A model generated the notes under the pieces. The model was not told where the DNA came from, made no database searches, and saw only the letters and a list, made by a program, of their open reading frames with translations. From Bacteroidota bacterium (GTDB taxonomy: Bacteria; Bacteroidota; Bacteroidia; Flavobacteriales; Weeksellaceae): a stretch of 8,929 bases of DNA. The stretch covers positions 1-8,929 of the forward strand of contig JAEZDQ010000063.1 of NCBI GenBank assembly GCA_023433225.1, in the 5' to 3' direction. The position numbers were made by a program, and so were the translations under genes. Position 1 is the first letter of the stretch. Each line of letters starts with the position of its first letter. Shown piece after piece: positions 1-6,594 of the stretch.

Positions 1-55
1 CATGGAAACCTTTGTATTGGACCCTTCGTATGCGGAACCTTATCTGGAAAATTAA
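1..55 (+). CDS. 3' end of an unidentified plus-strand gene (partial)
   Basis: An open frame (codons from position 2) runs from the left edge to a TAA at 53-55 and gives the tail METFVLDPSYAEPYLEN. The first visible Met may be internal, because the frame is open to the window edge. The main support is context: a plus-oriented intrinsic terminator starts about 20 bp after this stop, and the next gene on the right (ftsZ) points the other way, so something must be transcribed rightward into this site. Seventeen residues are too few to identify a family and I do not recognise it. The alternative is that this is non-coding 3' sequence of a gene ending further left. Confidence 0.5.
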   Translation, partial: METFVLDPSYAEPYLEN

Positions 56-75
56 GAATTCTATTTAACTTATTG

Positions 76-103
76 AATGCTGCCCCAAAGGCGGCATTTT
101 TTT
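76..103 (+). terminator. Intrinsic terminator of the upstream plus-strand gene
   Basis: Positions 76-84 (AATGCTGCC) pair with 90-98 (GGCGGCATT) to form a 9-bp stem with one G-U pair and a 5-nt CCAAA loop. The stem runs directly into a T-run ending at 103. On the minus strand the hairpin is not followed by a U-tract, so it acts in the plus direction. It lies 20 bp after the TAA at 53-55. Confidence 0.85.
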
Positions 104-111
104 ATTTCAGG

Positions 112-151
112 AAAAAGAAAAACGCTCCCGGAAAATTCCGGAAACGTTTTT
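112..151 (-). terminator. Intrinsic terminator at the end of the dcw operon, after ftsZ
   Basis: Read on the minus strand, 151-138 pairs with 131-118 in a 14-bp stem around a 6-nt loop (132-137), followed by the U-rich run UUUUUCUUUUU reaching 112. Three pairs in the minus-strand RNA are G-U (144/125, 142/127) or A/U next to them; in the plus-strand RNA the same two positions become C-A mismatches. The hairpin is therefore stronger in the ftsZ transcript. It begins about 30 bp after the ftsZ stop and marks ftsZ as the last gene of the transcript. Confidence 0.85.
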
Positions 152-180
152 ACCAACCTAAACCTATGAAAAATTAATCG

Positions 181-1947
181 TTAATCTACGTTGTCGTGCA
201 GGAAATTGTTCGGACGGATTTTAAGCTCGTCGTTACTGTCTTTTCCCAACACGAGATCTGATGGTGAATTCGGGTTCCGTTCATTGAGTTCAATCCCTTG
301 TCTTTTGTAGGCGGGAATGCTCTCCACTTCATCCACGGATTTACTGTTTAGTGTATTTTTAAATTTATAATTGAATTGTTTCAACCTTGCACGGCGCTCT
401 TCAATCGCTTGGGAGAGAGATTGGGAAATAGGCGCATCTGTGGGGTCATGGGCTTCCTCCCATTCCGGCTTCACTTCCTTTTTAGTTTCTTTGCGCGCCG
501 TAGTTTGGGTATTTGCAAAAATGTTTTCAGCCTCCTCTTCTTCTTCAAAATCGTCTTCCAATGTAAACAGGAAGGTTTCGGTGATTTCTTCTTCAGAAGG
601 CTCGATTTCGGTCACCGGAAATTCTTCTTGTTTCGGTAATGGCTCAAAAGCAATTTCTTCTTCGAATAAAGGAGTTTGTATAATTTCTGATTTCAGTTGG
701 GGTTCCCAATCTTCTGCTTCTATTTGAGTTTGCTTTGTCGGGTTTTCCTCTTCTTCGGTCAAATAAAATTTAACTTGCTGCGGAACTTCATCGAATTTCA
801 ACTCGAGTGCTTTGGAAATGGGTTTTTGGATACCAATTTCATCATCTTCCTCCAACTTCATTTTTTTAACATGAACCGGGAAAGGTGTTTCTTTAGAAAG
901 TTTTTGAATCAATGGTTGTTCTTCTTCGAGCCGATGAAAGATTTTTTCTTCTTCCCTTCCTGTAAAAACTTGGTCTTCGGCTGGAAATCCGGTAGCCACA
1001 ATCGTCACGCTGATTTTATCGCCTAAATCCATGTCTTCTCCAATCCCCATAATGATGTTGGCGTTGTTGCCGGCTTCGTTTTGGATGTAATCGTTGATAG
1101 TTCCGATTTCATCCATGGTCACTTCATTCTCGCCCGATACGATTAGTAAGAGAACATTTTTTGCACCTGAAATCTTATTGTTATTGAGCAAAGGCGAATC
1201 CAAAGCACCGACAATGGCTTCCTTCGCTTTGTTTTCACCGCTCGCCTTCCCCGTTCCCATAATGGCGGTACCACTGTCGGCCAACACGGTACGGGCATCT
1301 TTGAGGTCAATGTTTGTCGCATAATGTTTGGTGATAACTTCGGCGATGCCTTTGGCGGCGGTGGTCAACACTTCGTCGGCACGCATAAAGGCGTCTTTAT
1401 AGCCTAAATTACCGTACAATTCCCGGAGTTTATCGTTATTGATTACGATCAGTGAATCGACATTTTTCCTTAATTTTTCAATGCCTCGTTCGGCTTGTTC
1501 TAACCTCATTTTTCCTTCGAAATAGAATGGCGCAGTCACAATCCCCACAGTGAGGATTCCCATTTCCTTGGAAATTCCCGCAATCACGGGAGCGGCTCCG
1601 GTTCCGGTTCCGCCACCCATTCCGGCAGTTATGAAAACCATTTTTGTATTGGTATCCAAGAATTTTTTGATGTCCTCCATGCTTTCCAAAGCAGCTTGTT
1701 CACCCACCTCAGGATTGGCTCCCGCGCCCAGACCTTCCGTAGTGGATTGACCCAGTTGCACCCGATTCGGTACGGGGCTGTTGTTCAAAGCTTGGGCATC
1801 GGTATTGCATACGACAAAATCCACGCCTGTAATCCCTTGTTGGTGCATGTGGTTCACGGCATTGCTACCCCCGCCCCCTACACCTATGACTTTGATAGAT
1901 GAAGAGCGGTGTTTTGGTAAGTCAAACATAAAATCTCCGGTGCTCAT
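181..1947 (-). CDS. ftsZ: Cell division GTPase FtsZ
   Basis: FtsZ is the tubulin-like GTPase that polymerises at midcell into the Z-ring and recruits the divisome. The nucleotide-binding glycines GGGGSNA lie at residues 24-30, the tubulin signature GGGTGTG at 111-117, and the T7 catalytic loop NIDLKDAR at 212-219, with the two Asp needed for GTP hydrolysis in the adjoining subunit. The globular core ends near residue 325. A long, very acidic linker (about 326-541) follows, then a C-terminal peptide IPAYKRQGIEL (544-554) expected to bind FtsA, then 34 further residues ending FLHDNVD. At 588 aa it is far longer than the E. coli protein (383), mainly because of the linker. The ATG at 1947 is preferred; an in-frame Met at residue 7 is the alternative. 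The leader is A/T-rich without a Shine-Dalgarno. It lies 23 bp after ftsA and is last in the operon. Confidence 0.98.
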   Translation of the reverse strand: MSTGDFMFDLPKHRSSSIKVIGVGGGGSNAVNHMHQQGITGVDFVVCNTDAQALNNSPVPNRVQLGQSTTEGLGAGANPEVGEQAALESMEDIKKFLDTNTKMVFITAGMGGGTGTGAAPVIAGISKEMGILTVGIVTAPFYFEGKMRLEQAERGIEKLRKNVDSLIVINNDKLRELYGNLGYKDAFMRADEVLTTAAKGIAEVITKHYATNIDLKDARTVLADSGTAIMGTGKASGENKAKEAIVGALDSPLLNNNKISGAKNVLLLIVSGENEVTMDEIGTINDYIQNEAGNNANIIMGIGEDMDLGDKISVTIVATGFPAEDQVFTGREEEKIFHRLEEEQPLIQKLSKETPFPVHVKKMKLEEDDEIGIQKPISKALELKFDEVPQQVKFYLTEEEENPTKQTQIEAEDWEPQLKSEIIQTPLFEEEIAFEPLPKQEEFPVTEIEPSEEEITETFLFTLEDDFEEEEEAENIFANTQTTARKETKKEVKPEWEEAHDPTDAPISQSLSQAIEERRARLKQFNYKFKNTLNSKSVDEVESIPAYKRQGIELNERNPNSPSDLVLGKDSNDELKIRPNNFLHDNVD

Positions 1948-1970
1948 ATTTTTATTTTTTTGGGTTCAAT

Positions 1971-3341
1971 TTATTCGGTTTCATTAATCATTTGGATAAA
2001 CTTATCAGTCCATTTGGAAAAAATGGAAGGCCCCTTGGCTTGTTTGGGCTTGGCTTGTTTTTTTATTTTAGAATTTTTCATGTCCATTCCTAAGAATTCA
2101 TCGATTTTTTCTTCGCTCTGACTAGTTTCCTGCGTGTTGGAAGCAGACTCTTCCTCTGCCCATTCGGATTGGTTTTCTTCGAGTTTCTCAAGTCCTTTCA
2201 TCAACAATCCAACGGAAGTTGCGTATTCCGGGCCAGATAGTTGTTCGACCAAATCCCCAACGATGTGTTCATTGGAATAACCTATTCGGACATCGCTGCC
2301 GGTAATGTATTCGGAGAGCTGTCGGATGTGTTTCAACTTGGAGCCGCCGCCGGTCATCACAATTCCTGCAATAAGTTTTTTCTTCTGTTCTTCGCATCCG
2401 TAATGTTTCAATTCCAAATAGCTTTGTTCCAATATTTCTTGGACACGGGCATGGATGATCTGTGACAATCTTTTGAGTGAAATTTCCTTGGGATCACGGC
2501 CTCTCAGTCCCGGAATGGAAACGATTTCGGTTTCTTTGTTTTCGCCCGGCCAAGCGGAACCGAACTTTTCTTTCAGCAGTTCAGCTTGCCTTTCGATGAT
2601 GGAACAACCGACCTTGATGTCTTCGGTGATGACATTTCCCCCGAAAGGGATTACCGAAGTATGTCGGATGGTATTGTCCTTGAAAATAGCGATATCGGTA
2701 GTTCCGCCCCCAATGTCAATCAGGGCGACACCTGCTTCTTTTTCTTCTTTGTTGAGTGCTGCATCCGCTGATGCCAAGGGCTCCAGCGTAATTCCGGCCA
2801 AATTCAATCCGGCATTTTTCACGCAACGGGCAATATTTTTGATGGATGCGACCTGACCAACAACTACGTGAAAGTTCGCTTCCAAGCGGCTTCCATACAT
2901 ACCAATCGGTTCTTTGATTTCTCCTTCACTGTCCACTTTGAAATCCTGGGGAAGCACATGAATGATTTCTTCACCCGGCAACATAACCAATTTATATACT
3001 TGGTTTACAAGTTTTTTCAAATCATTTTCGTCGATGACATCTTCATAATTCGGACGGGTAATGTAGTCGCTGTGCTGTAAACTTCGGATATGCTGACCGG
3101 CTATGCCAACTGTAACATCGGTTATTTTGCAACCCGAAGTCGCTTCCGCTTCGGCGACGGCTTCTTTGATGGAACAAACGGTTTGGGTAATGTTATTGAC
3201 TACACCGCGGTGAACCCCTAAACTTTTTGCTTTTCCGACTCCCAGAATCTGGATTTTACCATGCTCATTTTTTTTACCTACCATAGCCACAATCTTTGTG
3301 GTGCCTATGTCTAATCCTACTGCTATTCCTTTATTACTCAT
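1971..3341 (-). CDS. ftsA: Cell division protein FtsA, actin-like membrane tether of the Z-ring
   Basis: FtsA binds the FtsZ C-terminal peptide and attaches the ring to the inner face of the cytoplasmic membrane. From the chosen start the protein has 456 residues. The actin-fold ATP-binding motifs are all present: phosphate-1 GLDIGTTK (9-16), phosphate-2 DIGGGTTD (209-216) and the adenosine motif TGGGSKLK (330-337). The 1C (SHS2-type) domain lies between the first two. A Glu/Ser-rich variable segment (about 384-420) leads to a Lys-rich stretch (about 422-436) and a C-terminal amphipathic helix FSKWTDKFIQMINETE, the likely membrane-targeting sequence. The start at 3341 is preferred because it gives the usual short N-terminus before the first beta strand and an 8-bp overlap with ftsQ; an in-frame ATG at 3365 would add eight residues. 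Translation is probably coupled to ftsQ. Confidence 0.97.
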   Translation of the reverse strand: MSNKGIAVGLDIGTTKIVAMVGKKNEHGKIQILGVGKAKSLGVHRGVVNNITQTVCSIKEAVAEAEATSGCKITDVTVGIAGQHIRSLQHSDYITRPNYEDVIDENDLKKLVNQVYKLVMLPGEEIIHVLPQDFKVDSEGEIKEPIGMYGSRLEANFHVVVGQVASIKNIARCVKNAGLNLAGITLEPLASADAALNKEEKEAGVALIDIGGGTTDIAIFKDNTIRHTSVIPFGGNVITEDIKVGCSIIERQAELLKEKFGSAWPGENKETEIVSIPGLRGRDPKEISLKRLSQIIHARVQEILEQSYLELKHYGCEEQKKKLIAGIVMTGGGSKLKHIRQLSEYITGSDVRIGYSNEHIVGDLVEQLSGPEYATSVGLLMKGLEKLEENQSEWAEEESASNTQETSQSEEKIDEFLGMDMKNSKIKKQAKPKQAKGPSIFSKWTDKFIQMINETE

Positions 3342-4071
3342 CACTGTCTCTTTTGGTTGCAACAATTTGGTTATTAAATTTCAAGTTAATTTTTTTGTAA
3401 TAATTCATCCCTACTTTACCCAAGTATTGGTTGTAAAACAATTTGAGCTTTTCAAACTTGTTTTCAAAATCTTTTAATTCACCAAATTCAATGACGTAAT
3501 CACCTTTGTTAACTAACAAAATAAAGGAATTTGGTTGTTGTTTTCGGATGGCGATAATGTGTTTTTTCAACAACTTATCAGCCGAAATGAACTGAATCAG
3601 TTCTATCAAATTTTTATAATCTTCTTTCTTAATCGGCCCTCCAACCAAAATGACTTCTGCCGAATAAAGATTGGAAAGCGGGATTTTTGCCTGTTCAACA
3701 GTTAAATAATATTCGTCCGTCCCGGTATTGACACGAGCTATCGGTTGATTCTGTACAATCCGCACCGACATATCACCGTTCAAATCCTGGAAATCCTGAG
3801 ATTTTTTGATGAAAGGATTATGGTCTAAAGTTTTTTCAATTTCAGAAATATTCAAGTTTCCCAACGGGGTTTGGCTTACTTTGAGTTGTTTGCCGTCCAG
3901 CATGGTTCGTACCAAACTGTCGTTCACGAAATAAGTCCCGGCTTCATGATCAATTTGAATCCGGATGTCTTTTACACCTTTGTCCGCATGGCGTTGTGCG
4001 GAAAAGCTGAGTAAAAAAACCAAAATAGCTACGCCAATCACGGCTTTCAATAAAGTTAGCTTAGCTTTCAT
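3334..4071 (-). CDS. ftsQ: Divisome membrane protein FtsQ
   Basis: This is a single-pass (bitopic) protein of 245 aa. A short basic N-terminus (MKAK) is followed by one hydrophobic segment at about residues 7-25. The rest is predicted to be periplasmic: a POTRA-like region (about 35-115, ending in the strand RIVQNQPIARV) and a beta domain (about 118-240). FtsQ recruits or organises the FtsB/FtsL pair and links the Z-ring to septal synthesis. Sequence conservation in this family is low, so the assignment rests on topology, length, the POTRA-like pattern and the position between murC and ftsA. The ATG overlaps the end of murC by 11 bp and its TAA overlaps the ftsA start by 8 bp, which suggests coupled translation along murC-ftsQ-ftsA. 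No C-terminal truncation is apparent. Confidence 0.93.
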   Translation of the reverse strand: MKAKLTLLKAVIGVAILVFLLSFSAQRHADKGVKDIRIQIDHEAGTYFVNDSLVRTMLDGKQLKVSQTPLGNLNISEIEKTLDHNPFIKKSQDFQDLNGDMSVRIVQNQPIARVNTGTDEYYLTVEQAKIPLSNLYSAEVILVGGPIKKEDYKNLIELIQFISADKLLKKHIIAIRKQQPNSFILLVNKGDYVIEFGELKDFENKFEKLKLFYNQYLGKVGMNYYKKINLKFNNQIVATKRDSDE

Positions 4072-5404
4072 GCAACCATTCTTTTATGGGTTTTACCAAT
4101 GTGTCGATGTTTCCTGCACCTGCCGTAATCAGCACATCGAAATCCTTTGATTTGATTCTGTTCAACGCATCCTGTAAAGAAGAAACTTCTTTTTTCTTTA
4201 AATTAATTTGATCCAATAACCAATGTGAATGGATCCCTTCCATCGGCTCTTCTCGCGCCGGATAAATATCCAGTAAAATCAATTCGTCAAAACCGGATAA
4301 ACTCTCTGCAAAACCCTCTGCAAAATCCCTTGTCCGGGAATACAAATGCGGTTGAAACACGCCTAAAACCTTTTTCCCGGGGAACATTTCGCGAATTGAA
4401 TGAATCACAGCATTCAGTTCGGTCGGGTGGTGGGCATAGTCATCAATATAAATTTTCCCGTGGATGTCCCAACGGTTGAATCTTCTTTTAATCCCTTTGA
4501 AATTCGACAAAGCAAAGCTGATTTTATTGAAAGAGACTTTCATAAAGTGGGCAACGGCAATGGCAGCAGTGGCATTTTCTACATTATGCTGCCCGGGGAG
4601 TGATAAGCGGAAGTTTTTGAGCAGTTCGCCTTCGGGCGTTGCTACATCGAAATGATAAGTGCCGTTTTCAATCCGGATATTGACAGCATCATAATCCGCG
4701 CCGCTTTCTACACCGTAGGTCATCGCCTCTGAAATGGGCAATCCCTTTCTTACAAACAATTGCTCGGTGACCTTTTTACCGAATTCAATAAAGGTTTTTT
4801 CAAATGTTTCTTTGTCACCGTAGATATCGAGGTGATCCGCATCAATGGAAGTAATGATGCCTATTTTCGGTGAAAGTTTCAGAAAAGACCGGTCAAATTC
4901 GTCTGCTTCCGCAACCGTGATTTCGCCTCCGTTCATGATGATGTTGGAGTCATAATTTTCCACCACACCACCCAGAAATGCGGTGCTTGGCAATCCGGCT
5001 TCTTTTAAAACATAGCCTAATATGGATGAAGTCGTTGTCTTCCCGTGTGTGCCTGCTACGGCGATTCCATAGGTGTTGGCAGTAATTTCACCCAAAACTT
5101 CAGAGCGTTTTAGAATGGTGAAATTATTTTGAAGAAAGTATTGGTATTCTTTTAAATAAGTTGGGACTGCCGGGGTATGAATGACCAAAGTATTGTGGGG
5201 ATTCAAAAAGTTGGGAATTTTGGTTATATCGTCCTCGTAATGGATGTCTAAACCTTCTTCTTCCAACTGTTTGGTGAGTTCTGTCAAGGTTTTGTCATAA
5301 CCCAAAACCACTTTTTCCAATGATTTGAAATAGCGTGCCAAAGCACTCATTCCGATACCTCCCGCACCAATGAAATAATAATATGTTTTGTCTAAAATGC
5401 TCAT
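4061..5404 (-). CDS. murC: UDP-N-acetylmuramate--L-alanine ligase MurC
   Basis: MurC is the cytoplasmic ATP-dependent ligase that joins L-alanine to UDP-MurNAc, the first step of stem-peptide assembly (EC 6.3.2.8). The 447-aa protein shows the full Mur ligase plan: an N-terminal Rossmann domain with GAGGIGMS (13-20) for the UDP-sugar, the central ATPase domain with P-loop GTHGKTTT (118-125), the EADEFDRSFL segment (166-175) and DADHLDIYGD (188-197), then the C-terminal domain with DDYAHHPTEL (321-330) and YPAREEP (381-387). The HHPTE motif and the N-terminal glycine motif separate MurC from MurD, MurE and MurF. Length is normal for the family. The ATG at 5404 follows a 74-bp non-coding stretch, the largest gap in the operon, and has an A/T-rich leader (ATTTCAAA) with no Shine-Dalgarno. 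The 3' end overlaps ftsQ. Confidence 0.98.
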   Translation of the reverse strand: MSILDKTYYYFIGAGGIGMSALARYFKSLEKVVLGYDKTLTELTKQLEEEGLDIHYEDDITKIPNFLNPHNTLVIHTPAVPTYLKEYQYFLQNNFTILKRSEVLGEITANTYGIAVAGTHGKTTTSSILGYVLKEAGLPSTAFLGGVVENYDSNIIMNGGEITVAEADEFDRSFLKLSPKIGIITSIDADHLDIYGDKETFEKTFIEFGKKVTEQLFVRKGLPISEAMTYGVESGADYDAVNIRIENGTYHFDVATPEGELLKNFRLSLPGQHNVENATAAIAVAHFMKVSFNKISFALSNFKGIKRRFNRWDIHGKIYIDDYAHHPTELNAVIHSIREMFPGKKVLGVFQPHLYSRTRDFAEGFAESLSGFDELILLDIYPAREEPMEGIHSHWLLDQINLKKKEVSSLQDALNRIKSKDFDVLITAGAGNIDTLVKPIKEWLHES

Positions 5405-5478
5405 TTTGAAATTATTTTAAATTCTACATTTTGAATTATAGAAATGTCATTATAAGTTGTTTTCATAAAGACCATAAA
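5405..5478 (-). promoter_or_regulatory. A/T-rich murG-murC gap, possible internal promoter or leader
   Basis: This 74-bp gap is the only sizeable non-coding stretch inside the operon and is markedly A/T-rich. On the minus strand it holds two TATAAT hexamers (5454-5449 and 5440-5435), without a convincing -35 element and without a clear match to the Bacteroidota sigma consensus TAnnTTTG. It also carries an imperfect repeat, ATAATTCAAAATG (5439-5427) and ATAATTTCAAAATG (5415-5402). The second copy contains the murC start codon; the first carries an ATG directly followed by TAG. Promoter function is a guess; the repeat is directly visible. Confidence 0.3.
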
Positions 5479-6594
5479 TTACACTTCTTCTATTAAATTC
5501 AAAATTATATCGACTATTTCTTTGGTTGCATCAGGCTTTCCGAGTTTTTTGATGTTTTCGGAAAGTACTTGCTGCTTTTGTTCATCACCGGATAAATCCA
5601 GTACGGTTTTCAAAAGTTCATCGGGCACCCGGCTGTCGGGAACCATGATTGCGGCTGATTTATCGACCAAAGCGCGTGCATTTTTGGTTTGGTGGTCTTC
5701 CGCCGCAAACGGAAAGGGAACTAAAATGACCGGTTTACCGATCAGGCATAATTCAGAAATGGCCATTGCCCCTGCACGTGAAACAATGATGTCCGCCGCT
5801 GCATAAGCATCTTGCATATTGTAAAAAAACTCTGAAAGATGGATTCCCGATAAATCATTTTCGGTTTGGTTTTTTATTTTTTCAAATTCCAGTTTTCCGG
5901 TCTGCCATATCAATTGAACGTCGTTTTCCTTTAATTTTGCGAGTCCTGCAAGCCAAGCATTGTTCAAAGTACGGGAACCCTGACTGCCTCCGACCGAAAG
6001 AATTACCTTTTTCCGTGGATCCAACCCAAAGGATGATACGGCACTATTTCTTTCCGGTAAATTTTGGAATAATTCAGGTCTAATTGGGTTTCCGGTATAA
6101 TGTACTTTCTCTATCGGAAACTGAGGAATCCTTTCATAAGCCGTACAAATTGCAACGGCATCTTTGGCCAATAATTTATTGGTAATGCCCGGAAAAGAAT
6201 TCTGTTCCTGAATGACAATCGGAACGCCTTTGTTGGAAGCTCTTTTGAGGACGGGGCCGCTGGCAAATCCTCCCGTACCTACAGCGACATCCGGCGTGAA
6301 TTCACGAACGGTTCGGGCAGCCATATTCAAACTTTTAAAGAGTTTAAATGGAAATGAAAAGTTAGCAAACAAATTCCCCCGGTTGATCCCCGCGATGGGA
6401 AGCCCTTTGATTTTATAGCCTGCTTTGGGGACTTTTTCCATTTCCATTTTGCCAAGGGCTCCTACAAAAAGGATTTCCGCTCCGGGTAAGCGGCGCATGA
6501 TTTCATCCGCTATGGCGATGGCGGGATAAATGTGCCCACCGGTCCCTCCTCCGCTGATGATGATTTTAGGCGATATCTTGGATGGCTGCTTCAC
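5479..6594 (-). CDS. murG: Lipid II synthase MurG (GlcNAc transferase)
   Basis: MurG transfers GlcNAc from UDP-GlcNAc to lipid I on the inner membrane face to form lipid II (EC 2.4.1.227), a GT28-family GT-B enzyme. Visible motifs in the 371-aa protein are the N-terminal G-loop GGGTGGH (15-21), GTGGFASGP (106-114), QEQNSFPG (129-136), the second-domain G-loop GGSQGS (202-207), SRAGAMAISEL (272-282) and PFPFAAEDHQTKNA (293-306), which together form the donor and acceptor sites. The start is a GTG at 6594. The only codons between it and an in-frame TAG at 6612-6610 are AAG, AAA, AAA, GAA and ACA, and no ATG occurs before the essential G-loop, so GTG is the best-supported start. The purine-rich stretch AGAAAAAAGAAACA precedes it. 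The first ten codons overlap the 3' end of ftsW by 29 bp. Confidence 0.97.
   Translation of the reverse strand: MKQPSKISPKIIISGGGTGGHIYPAIAIADEIMRRLPGAEILFVGALGKMEMEKVPKAGYKIKGLPIAGINRGNLFANFSFPFKLFKSLNMAARTVREFTPDVAVGTGGFASGPVLKRASNKGVPIVIQEQNSFPGITNKLLAKDAVAICTAYERIPQFPIEKVHYTGNPIRPELFQNLPERNSAVSSFGLDPRKKVILSVGGSQGSRTLNNAWLAGLAKLKENDVQLIWQTGKLEFEKIKNQTENDLSGIHLSEFFYNMQDAYAAADIIVSRAGAMAISELCLIGKPVILVPFPFAAEDHQTKNARALVDKSAAIMVPDSRVPDELLKTVLDLSGDEQKQQVLSENIKKLGKPDATKEIVDIILNLIEEV

Noticed and set aside
525..560. Low-complexity CTTCTTC-type run that looks like a simple repeat
   Set aside because: It is the reverse complement of Glu codons in the FtsZ linker (FEEEEEAE), so it is explained by the protein and is not an independent repeat element.
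371..727. Plus-strand open frame of 118 codons opposite the ftsZ linker
   Set aside because: It is antisense to the acidic linker of ftsZ; its Ser-rich translation is what reversed Glu codons (GAA/GAG read as TTC/CTC in shifted frame) produce. There is no initiation signal or family motif.
2455..2856. Plus-strand open frame of 133 codons opposite ftsA
   Set aside because: It lies entirely within the conserved ftsA coding region on the other strand, has no recognisable domain and no promoter or leader of its own.
3342..3365. Longer FtsA start at the upstream in-frame ATG
   Set aside because: It would add MLQPKETV, increase the overlap with ftsQ to 32 bp and put an unusual extension before the first strand of the actin fold. 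The ATG at 3341 fits the family better.
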